This document shows, one piece after another, positions 1-4,784 of a DNA stretch of 5,007 nucleotides (positions are counted from its first letter, which is position 1; each line of letters begins with the position of its first letter). The notes under the pieces were generated by a model. That model was not told the origin of the DNA. It saw only the letters and a list, made by a program, of their open reading frames with translations, and ran no database searches. This DNA is from an uncultured Propionibacteriaceae bacterium (GTDB lineage Bacteria > Actinomycetota > Actinomycetes > Propionibacteriales > Propionibacteriaceae), in the NCBI GenBank assembly GCA_947038745.1, contig CAMQXE010000116.1, positions 1-5,007 of the forward strand, read 5' to 3'. Both the position numbers and the translations under genes were made by a program.

Positions 1-949
1 CACCGTATTCATCGAGAACTACAGCGATGTGCTGCGATTGTTTGCGCATCATCGTCATAGCTTTGAGAACTAGCACCGAATCAGGCAGGTGCATGATCGG
101 ACGAGCAAGCTGGGCAATCGGAGTATGACGATCCCCAGCTTCTAAATCCATCAGGTCGCGGATATGAAGAAACCCGATGACGTTATCAGCGGAGCCATTC
201 ATCACTGGGTAACGCGAGTGAGCAGCATTCTGCACCTCTCGCATGGCCCGATAAGCCGGCATATCGCCGGGGAGGAAATCAACCTCCGTGCGCGGGACCA
301 TGACCTCACGCAAAGAGCTATCCCCCGCAGCAAATACATCATCCATGATGGCTCGCTCTTCGGCGCCTAGAGAACCAGCAGAGGACACCATTGCCCGGAT
401 TTCTTCGTCGGTCACTTCTTCACGGTCACGCTTGGGGTCTCCCCCGAGAAGCCGCACCAGCGCATTCGTTGAGAGATCTAGCAACCAGATAATTGGCCGC
501 AATGCTTTAGCGATACCGCTGACCATTGGCCCTAAAGCCAAAGCAAATGATTCTGCCCGCTGCATGGCTAACCGCTTTGCAGTAAGTTCGCTGATCACGA
601 TCGAGAAGTAAGCAACGATGAGCGTAATCACGATCAGCGCGATGGTATCTGAGGCCTTATCTGATAGCCCCCAGTTCACAAGAAGCCGAGAAATATAAGG
701 GGCTAACGTTGCGCCACCAAAAGATGAGCCAAGGAAGCCCGCAATGGTGACACCGATTTGTACTGCGGAAAGAAAACGATTTGGGTTCGCAGCCAGTGCC
801 GCCAAGGTCTTGCCTCTGGCGCCTTTATGCGAAATCTGTTTGAGCTGGGATTCCCGTAGGCTCACCAGGCTCATTTCGGCTGCTGAAAAAATGCCACCGA
901 TGATCATGAAAATAAAGATGAGGACAACATTAAGCACGACGGAACTCAT
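1..949 (-). CDS. CNNM/CorC-family membrane protein with CBS pair (partial, C-terminus beyond left edge)
   Basis: This is the first 316 codons of a protein of the DUF21 (CNNM) plus CBS-pair family, often annotated as hemolysin or CorC and linked to Mg2+/Co2+ transport. Hydrophobic segments lie near residues 4-24, 62-86, 99-120 and 135-157. Family blocks are FSAAEMSLVSLRESQLKQ (21-38), FLSAVQIGVTIAGFLGSSFGG (within 59-79) and SELTAKRLAMQ (120-130). An acidic linker follows (about 171-205), then a first CBS motif from about residue 213 (REVMVPRTEVDFLP) to 270. The second CBS begins near 280, and the window cuts it at VVLDEYG, where the family normally continues G-T-x-G-x-V. ATG at 949 has a GGAG 8 nt upstream, and an in-frame TAG lies 45 nt upstream with no other start between. 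It diverges from ugd. Oddity: the usual ELxPK motif reads ELTAK, with Ala124 replacing Pro. The family call is firm, but the transported ion is inferred. The C-terminal CorC_HlyC domain, if present, is outside the window. Confidence 0.93.
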   Translation of the reverse strand, partial: MSSVVLNVVLIFIFMIIGGIFSAAEMSLVSLRESQLKQISHKGARGKTLAALAANPNRFLSAVQIGVTIAGFLGSSFGGATLAPYISRLLVNWGLSDKASDTIALIVITLIVAYFSIVISELTAKRLAMQRAESFALALGPMVSGIAKALRPIIWLLDLSTNALVRLLGGDPKRDREEVTDEEIRAMVSSAGSLGAEERAIMDDVFAAGDSSLREVMVPRTEVDFLPGDMPAYRAMREVQNAAHSRYPVMNGSADNVIGFLHIRDLMDLEAGDRHTPIAQLARPIMHLPDSVLVLKAMTMMRKQSQHIAVVLDEYG

Positions 950-957
950 CGAGCACG

Positions 958-961
958 CTCC
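958..961 (-). promoter_or_regulatory. Ribosome binding site of the CNNM gene
   Basis: On the minus strand the sequence reads GGAG, then 8 nt, then the ATG at 949. This is normal Shine-Dalgarno spacing and supports that start. It contrasts with ugd and glnS, which have no comparable site. Confidence 0.6.
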
Positions 962-978
962 AGAAGCTGCTGCGAAAC

Positions 979-995
979 GGGGGCGCTAGGCCCCC
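979..995. other. GC-rich hairpin in the CNNM 5' leader region
   Basis: GGGGGC (979-984) and GCCCCC (990-995) form a perfect 6 bp stem with a 5 nt loop. The stem lies about 30 nt upstream of the CNNM start codon and just beyond its ribosome binding site. No U-tract follows on either strand, so it does not look like an intrinsic terminator. If transcription starts near 1033, the stem would form in the 5' leader and could influence mRNA stability or translation. It could also be a chance GC-rich element. Confidence 0.35.
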
Positions 996-1022
996 AGGGA
1001 CTATGACCGTCTGCTGTTGTTG

Positions 1023-1043
1023 GAATTACCACGTGGATAATTC
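1023..1043. promoter_or_regulatory. Near-perfect palindrome, candidate operator between ugd and the CNNM gene
   Basis: The sequence reads GAATTA (1023-1028), CCACGTGG (1029-1036), one A (1037), then TAATTC (1038-1043). The outer arms are exact reverse complements and the core is an 8 bp palindrome. Such 20 bp twofold-symmetric sites typically bind dimeric regulators. It overlaps the candidate -10 hexamer of the CNNM gene at 1040-1045 and the predicted transcription start, where a repressor would act. It is about 100 bp upstream of ugd, so control of ugd is less direct. The regulator is unknown. Confidence 0.4.
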
Positions 1044-1045
1044 TA
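1040..1045 (-). promoter_or_regulatory. Candidate -10 box for the CNNM gene
   Basis: The minus strand reads TAGAAT, five of six matches to TATAAT. Transcription would start near 1033, giving a leader of about 84 nt that contains the hairpin at 979-995. No good -35 is seen at 16-18 nt spacing, so the call rests on one hexamer and its position. The hexamer overlaps the right arm of the palindrome at 1023-1043. Confidence 0.3.
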
Positions 1046-1082
1046 CGCAACCAGTCCAGCAAACCGCACAGCGGCTTTTCTG

Positions 1083-1110
1083 TTGGAACTCACGGTGCGC
1101 ACACTAGTAT
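1083..1110 (+). promoter_or_regulatory. Candidate sigma-70-type promoter for ugd (alternative 1)
   Basis: TTGGAA (1083-1088) and TAGTAT (1105-1110) are separated by 16 bp. Each matches its consensus at four of six positions. A start near 1117 would leave a leader of about 23 nt, but no Shine-Dalgarno sequence is visible before the ATG at 1140, which weakens this model. The TAGTCT at 1128-1133 is a competing -10 box. Confidence 0.25.
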
Positions 1111-1127
1111 CAAAAACCATCCAGCGA

Positions 1128-1133
1128 TAGTCT
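1128..1133 (+). promoter_or_regulatory. Candidate -10 box for a leaderless ugd transcript (alternative 2)
   Basis: TAGTCT fits the TANNNT pattern common in actinobacterial -10 boxes and ends 6 nt before the ATG at 1140. Transcription would therefore begin at or next to the start codon. This explains why no Shine-Dalgarno sequence is present. The same spacing and nearly the same hexamer occur before glnS (TAGGCT, 4067-4072). The TAG of the hexamer is also an in-frame stop, so the protein cannot start further upstream. Confidence 0.4.
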
Positions 1134-1139
1134 CGCAGT

Positions 1140-2306
1140 ATGCGTATTACGATTGCTGGCTTGGGGTATGTCGGTCTGGCTAATTCGGTGTTGCTAGCCC
1201 AACGCCATACAGTCACTGCCATTGATATCGATCCGGCTCGAGTGGCTCTTATAAAAAGCCGTAAGTCCCCTATCTCTGATGCTGAGATTGAAACGTACCT
1301 AGCCCAGCATGATCTCGACCTCACTGCGACTACAGACAGCTCGCTGGCTTACTGCGATGCAGAAGTCGTCATCATTGCCACGCCAACAAACTACGATGAG
1401 ACTCTCAATTTCTTCGATACTTCAAGCGTCGATGGTGAGATCACCAAAATCGCAGCGCTGAACCCTCACGCCATTGTCTTAATCAAATCGACGGTCCCAG
1501 TGGGCTATACCGTCAGCCAACAAGAGTTACACCCAGAGCTGACCATCATGTTCGCCCCAGAGTTTTTGCGGGAGGGTCGAGCGCTTTACGACTGCCTCCA
1601 TCCCAGCCGCATCGTCATTGGCGCAACCGATCCACGAGCTACCCAGATCGCTCAACTCTTTACCGAGCTTTCACTCGACGCTGATACCGCATCAGTTATC
1701 ACGCCGCCGACCGAGGCCGAAGCTATCAAATTGTTCTCCAACACCTATTTGGCGATGCGGGTCAGCTACTTCAATGAGCTTGATTCCTATGCCATGGCTC
1801 GCGGTCTTGATACTCGGGCCATCATCACCGGAGTTGGGCTCGATCCCCGTATCGGTACGCACTACAACAATCCCAGCTTCGGCTACGGAGGCTATTGCCT
1901 GCCCAAAGATACCCGCCAGTTGCTGGCTAACTACCAAGATGTGCCGCAGAACCTCATCCGTGCAATCGTCGATTCCAACACCACTCGCAAAGACTTCATC
2001 GCCGCCGATATTTTGGCCCGTGAACCAGAAACTGTGGGAATCTATCGCCTCACGATGAAGACGGGTGCAGATAACTTCCGCGAATCCAGCGTTCAAGGAA
2101 TTATGAAGCGGATCAAGGCCAAGGGGATTGAGGTGCTGGTCTACGAACCGACACTTGCCGCAGACCATTTCTTCAATTCCGAAGTGATCCGTGATTTGAC
2201 CCAGTTCAAGCAACGCTGCGACGTCATCATCGCTAATCGCAGTGCTCCTGAGCTTTCTGATGTCGCGGCAAAGGTTTACAGCCGAGATTTATTCAGCTCT
2301 GACTAG
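1140..2306 (+). CDS. ugd: UDP-glucose 6-dehydrogenase
   Basis: This cytoplasmic enzyme oxidises UDP-glucose to UDP-glucuronate with two NAD+, supplying precursor for capsule or other acidic surface polysaccharides. The N-terminal Rossmann domain carries GLGYVG (7-12) and Asp29 in the AIDID strand. The catalytic set known from the family is present by motif: Thr118 in KSTVPVG, Glu141 and Glu145 in APEFLREG, Lys197 and Asn201 in [15 protein letters not shown], Cys253 in [10 protein letters not shown], and Asp257. The C-terminal UDP-binding domain runs from about 285 to the end (RDLFSSD). The length of 388 aa equals that of E. coli Ugd as I remember it, and long blocks agree with that enzyme, so the gene is complete. 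ATG is forced by an in-frame TAG 12 nt upstream. Tyr71 aligns with the E. coli phosphorylation site. No capsule gene lies beside it, and it converges on glnS. Function is nearly certain; acquisition by transfer is inferred. Confidence 0.97.
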   Translation: MRITIAGLGYVGLANSVLLAQRHTVTAIDIDPARVALIKSRKSPISDAEIETYLAQHDLDLTATTDSSLAYCDAEVVIIATPTNYDETLNFFDTSSVDGEITKIAALNPHAIVLIKSTVPVGYTVSQQELHPELTIMFAPEFLREGRALYDCLHPSRIVIGATDPRATQIAQLFTELSLDADTASVITPPTEAEAIKLFSNTYLAMRVSYFNELDSYAMARGLDTRAIITGVGLDPRIGTHYNNPSFGYGGYCLPKDTRQLLANYQDVPQNLIRAIVDSNTTRKDFIAADILAREPETVGIYRLTMKTGADNFRESSVQGIMKRIKAKGIEVLVYEPTLAADHFFNSEVIRDLTQFKQRCDVIIANRSAPELSDVAAKVYSRDLFSSD

Positions 2307-2320
2307 ATTGTGATACCAAT

Positions 2321-2357
2321 TACGGGCCTGCAAGCGTTAGCTGCTTGCAGGCCCGTA
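2321..2357. terminator. Bidirectional terminator hairpin between ugd and glnS
   Basis: A perfect 15 bp stem (2321-2335 with 2343-2357) encloses a 7 nt loop. It begins 14 bp after the ugd stop and ends 14 bp before the glnS stop codon, so it is centred between the convergent genes and can serve both. Only a weak T-rich stretch (gtttcttc) follows on the plus strand, and none on the minus strand. This fits the U-tract-poor terminators common in actinobacteria. Confidence 0.85.
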
Positions 2358-2371
2358 ACAGTTTCTTCAGA

Positions 2372-4060
2372 CTATTTCTTGAGCTTAGCCCAATCATCTT
2401 TGAGATCAATTGTGCGGCTGAGGCGAACGACTCCATCCTCACGTCCAACAACAAAGTAGCCAAGGCGTTCGAGCTGGATCACCGTGCCTTCATCTAGCTC
2501 GGCAATTGATGGCTCTAGCTGGATTCCGGAAAGCAGTTGTGCCGAGTTCGGATCAACATCGTCAAGAGCATCACCAGTAGCCTGTCCAGGGGTTTCGGCT
2601 GGGAATAGTCGGGTGTACAACATCGCTTCACCAGCAACAGCAGTTGCTGCGCTAACCCAGTGAATAGTCGCCTTCACTTTACGTCCGTCAGGAGCTTGCC
2701 CACCCTTAGTGGCCGGGTCATAGGTCACATGCACGACCGTGGTATTACCCTCAGCGTCAGTTTCGTGGGAAGCGTATGTGACGTAATAAGCTCCGCGCAG
2801 TCGAACCTCTTTACCGGGCTGCAATCGGAAGTATTTGGGCGGCGGAACAGCCTGGAAATCATCAGCTTCAATGTAAAGCTCACCGCTGAATGGAACTTTA
2901 CGGCTGCCCTCCTGCGGCTTTTCCGGGTTATTACCCAACTCAACATACTCAACAACCGGCGTACCATCTGCCTGGTTCGGCCAGTTATCAATGACCAGTT
3001 TTACTGGGTGCAGCACAGCTAAACGTCGTAACGCATCACGATTCAGCACCCGGCGAATGTAGCTTTCCATTTCCTCGATCTGCTTGATCGAGTTAGTTTT
3101 CTTGGTACCAATTGCATTCATGAACTCACGAATTGCCTCTGCCGGGTAACCACGACGACGGAAGGCACGGATCGTTGGCATCCGGGGATCATCCCAGCCA
3201 TCTACCACGCCGCTGTCTACCAATGCCCGCAACTTACGCTTCGAGGTAATGGTGTGAGTTAGTTCAAGCCGCGCAAACTCAAACTGACGTGGCGCGACAT
3301 CTGTCACCTCGGTAATCGGAAGCTGTGCCAAGTACCAGTCATAGAGCGGGCGATGCGCATCGAACTCTAAGGTGCAGATAGAGTGCGTAACGCCTTCAAT
3401 AGCATCAGATTGACCATGCGCCCAGTCATACGTTGGGTAGATACACCATTGGGTGCCAGTGCGCGGATGCGCCTCGTGACGAATGCGGTACATCACTGGA
3501 TCACGCAGCCAGGGGTTGTCATGGGCCATATCGATCTTGGCGCGCAAGCACATGGAACCATCGGGGAACTCCCCTGCCTTCATCCTGGAAAACAGATCCA
3601 AAGACTCCGCAATCGGACGATCACGATACGGCGAATTGGTACCCGGCTTACCGTAGCCGCCCTTTTGCTCAGAGATCTGTTCAGCAGTCTGCTCATCGAC
3701 GTAGGCTAGGCCTTGGCCGATTAGGTACTGTGCCCACTCATAGAGCTTTCCAAAGTAGCCAGATGCGTAGAAAATCTCACGGGGCTCGTAGCCCAGCCAG
3801 CGAATATCGTCAATGATCGAGTCAATGTACTCGGTCTTTTCTGTCTCCGGGTTAGTGTCATCGAAACGCAAGTTGCAGATACCGCCAAACTCGCTAGCCA
3901 CACCAAAGTCTTGAACGATTGCTTTGGCATGCCCCACATGAATGTAGCCATTTGGCTCTGGTGGGAAGCGCGTCTGAACCCGCTGCAGCCCGTTGCCAAG
4001 ATCCTCACGGACCTGGGTCCGGATGAAGTCGTCAATTGCAGAGGTTTCAGTCGTATCCAT
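2372..4060 (-). CDS. glnS: Glutaminyl-tRNA synthetase (glutamine--tRNA ligase)
   Basis: This class I aminoacyl-tRNA synthetase charges tRNA-Gln with glutamine using ATP, in the cytoplasm. The Rossmann catalytic domain holds the HIGH-type motif as HVGH (41-44) within PEPNGYIHVGHAKA. FDDTNPE (66-72) has Asp67 matching the glutamine-recognising Asp of E. coli GlnRS. YDWAHGQSDAIEG (211-223) holds the matching Tyr211, CTLEF is at 229-233, and the KMSKS-type motif reads ITSKRKL (271-277). From about 345 to 545 lie the two beta-barrel anticodon-binding domains typical of GlnRS and not of bacterial GluRS. The length of 562 aa is close to E. coli's 554 and no YqeY domain is fused. The ATG places HVGH at residue 41, as in E. 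coli (40), and an in-frame TAG 12 nt upstream rules out longer starts. No Shine-Dalgarno is seen. Many actinobacteria lack glnS and make Gln-tRNA through GatCAB, so its presence is notable. Confidence 0.97.
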   Translation of the reverse strand: MDTTETSAIDDFIRTQVREDLGNGLQRVQTRFPPEPNGYIHVGHAKAIVQDFGVASEFGGICNLRFDDTNPETEKTEYIDSIIDDIRWLGYEPREIFYASGYFGKLYEWAQYLIGQGLAYVDEQTAEQISEQKGGYGKPGTNSPYRDRPIAESLDLFSRMKAGEFPDGSMCLRAKIDMAHDNPWLRDPVMYRIRHEAHPRTGTQWCIYPTYDWAHGQSDAIEGVTHSICTLEFDAHRPLYDWYLAQLPITEVTDVAPRQFEFARLELTHTITSKRKLRALVDSGVVDGWDDPRMPTIRAFRRRGYPAEAIREFMNAIGTKKTNSIKQIEEMESYIRRVLNRDALRRLAVLHPVKLVIDNWPNQADGTPVVEYVELGNNPEKPQEGSRKVPFSGELYIEADDFQAVPPPKYFRLQPGKEVRLRGAYYVTYASHETDAEGNTTVVHVTYDPATKGGQAPDGRKVKATIHWVSAATAVAGEAMLYTRLFPAETPGQATGDALDDVDPNSAQLLSGIQLEPSIAELDEGTVIQLERLGYFVVGREDGVVRLSRTIDLKDDWAKLKK

Positions 4061-4066
4061 GGCATA

Positions 4067-4072
4067 AGCCTA
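4067..4072 (-). promoter_or_regulatory. Candidate -10 box for a leaderless glnS transcript
   Basis: The minus strand reads TAGGCT, then TATGCC, then the ATG at 4060. The hexamer fits TANNNT and its 6 nt spacing would put the first transcribed base at the start codon. There is no Shine-Dalgarno sequence. The -35 region would fall inside the hairpin at 4082-4112 and shows no good match. An alternative is a promoter upstream of that hairpin, for example around TATAAA at 4150-4155 on the minus strand. Confidence 0.4.
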
Positions 4073-4081
4073 GCGTGCAGA

Positions 4082-4112
4082 AGGTGGCTGGAACGTAGTG
4101 TTCCAGCCACCT
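4082..4112. terminator. Hairpin between the lipoprotein gene and glnS, probable terminator
   Basis: A perfect 13 bp stem (4082-4094 with 4100-4112) has a 5 nt loop. It starts 59 bp beyond the lipoprotein stop codon and ends 21 bp before the glnS ATG. In the minus-strand direction only TTCT follows, so there is no real U-tract. The likeliest role is termination of the lipoprotein transcript. Because it is so close to glnS it could instead be a leader structure controlling glnS. Confidence 0.7.
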
Positions 4113-4171
4113 CTATCAGTATTTAACCGTACTAACCACAGTAGCCTCGTTTATAGGGCCACCTCATGATG

Positions 4172-4624
4172 TCAGGCCGGGATAATTGCGGTTAAGAAAT
4201 CAGCCGCACTCTGAGCGAGCAAGGCATCATCTGAGGAAGTCACCGCAACGGTGTAACCCTTCCATTCCTTCTTCTGAGTTGCACCGGAGCAAGCAGCTTC
4301 AGTCGCGCTCTTGCACAGCACGAAGTGAACCTTGACATTGTGTGTATCTGAGTAGGTCGCATCGATTGATGCATCCTGCTTATCTTCGCTGTCTTTGGTG
4401 AAGCCATTGACTGATCCAGGCAGATTCTTTGACCATGTAGCAGAATCGTCTTCCCAAGTACCAGCCTTGCCACCGCTAGTGGTGCTAGCAGTACTAGTAC
4501 CACCTGCTGCTTCGTTGCTCTTTGCTGACTCCTTAGAGCAGCCAGTAAGAGCAACAGCAGACATAGCAATAAAAACGACGGCTTTGGCCGCCACGGACGA
4601 ATAATTCGCGTTAAAAGTACGCAT
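4172..4624 (-). CDS. Small secreted lipoprotein of unknown function
   Basis: I do not recognise a family for this 150 aa protein. Residues 1-29 form a lipoprotein signal peptide: Arg2 and Lys14, a hydrophobic stretch (AVVFIAMSAVAL, 15-26), and the lipobox ALTGC with Cys29 as the lipidated residue. The mature protein would be anchored to the outer face of the membrane. Residues 30-56 are a Ser/Thr/Gly/Ala-rich linker. The folded part (about 57-150) has the hydrophobic segments VKVHFVLC and YTVAVTS. It contains two cysteines, Cys104 and Cys112, that could form a disulphide. It ends in a likely helix (ALLAQSAADFLTAI). The start is supported by GAGGTGA just upstream. It follows tuf in the same direction, behind a probable terminator, and precedes glnS. 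Its codon use and lipobox argue for a real gene. A binding or sensing role is possible, but nothing in the sequence shows it. Confidence 0.88.
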   Translation of the reverse strand: MRTFNANYSSVAAKAVVFIAMSAVALTGCSKESAKSNEAAGGTSTASTTSGGKAGTWEDDSATWSKNLPGSVNGFTKDSEDKQDASIDATYSDTHNVKVHFVLCKSATEAACSGATQKKEWKGYTVAVTSSDDALLAQSAADFLTAIIPA

Positions 4625-4626
4625 GT

Positions 4627-4632
4627 CACCTC
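4627..4632 (-). promoter_or_regulatory. Ribosome binding site of the lipoprotein gene
   Basis: The minus strand reads GAGGTGAC directly before the ATG at 4624. GAGGTGA matches the 16S anti-Shine-Dalgarno tail over seven bases. Only 4 nt lie between GAGG and ATG, which is short but workable. It selects this ATG over the internal GTG at codon 11, which has no such site. Confidence 0.6.
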
Positions 4633-4669
4633 ATATATCGCAGGAAAAAGTGCCTACTAAGCATATATC
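4632..4669. repeat. Pair of 8 bp direct repeats upstream of the lipoprotein gene
   Basis: CATATATC occurs at 4632-4639 and again at 4662-4669, exactly 30 bp apart, close to three helical turns. One copy overlaps the candidate -10 box and the other abuts the ribosome binding site. Same-face spacing would suit a regulator binding twice, but short AT-rich repeats also arise by chance. Confidence 0.35.
4660..4665 (-). promoter_or_regulatory. Candidate -10 box for the lipoprotein gene
   Basis: TATGCT on the minus strand fits TANNNT and would give a leader of about 30 nt carrying the ribosome binding site. It lies in an AT-rich patch between the tuf terminator and the gene. No convincing -35 hexamer is seen at 16-18 bp, so the call is tentative. 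Confidence 0.28.
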
Positions 4670-4723
4670 TCCACAATTTGCAGCCGCCACCGGGGGTAAG
4701 GCTAAATAAATGTCACATAACAG

Positions 4724-4762
4724 CAGTCGAGCCCGCTCCCCAAAAGGGAGCGGGCTCGACTG
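4724..4762. terminator. Terminator hairpin downstream of tuf
   Basis: A perfect 17 bp stem (4724-4740 with 4746-4762) with a 5 nt loop begins 22 bp past the tuf stop codon. On the minus strand it is preceded by AAAAGCT and followed by a weakly T-rich stretch (CTGTTATGTG). The long GC-rich stem directly after a highly expressed gene makes a terminator the obvious reading. It should insulate the lipoprotein gene from tuf transcription. Confidence 0.85.
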
Positions 4763-4784
4763 AGCTTTTAAACGCTAGATCGTC

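Noticed and set aside
164..989. Three plus-strand open frames (164-370, 288-611, 744-989)
   Set aside because: They lie on the opposite strand of the CNNM gene, whose translation matches a known family throughout. Their products resemble no protein and are rich in Arg/Ser from antisense reading.
1095..1102. GTGCGCAC palindrome upstream of ugd
   Set aside because: The symmetry is only 8 bp and does not extend outward. Such sites are frequent by chance, so I did not call an operator.
1043..1324. Minus-strand open frame of 93 codons overlapping the ugd start and the intergenic region
   Set aside because: It runs antisense to the first part of ugd, has no ribosome binding site, and its product has no recognisable features.
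1618..2213. Open frames inside ugd on both strands (1618-2058 plus, 1692-2213 minus)
   Set aside because: Both are shadows of the ugd reading frame, which has intact catalytic motifs across this stretch.
2660..4126. Several plus- and minus-strand frames overlapping glnS
   Set aside because: The 562 aa GlnRS frame is continuous and conserved, so these are off-frame readings.
4061..4171. T-box or other tRNA-sensing leader for glnS
   Set aside because: No T-box consensus or specifier-loop arrangement is visible, and the region is too short for a classical T-box.
4240..4629. GTG-initiated 129-codon frame overlapping the lipoprotein gene
   Set aside because: It is a frame-shifted reading of the lipoprotein gene with Leu/Arg-rich low-complexity product. 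The other frame has a proper signal peptide and lipobox.
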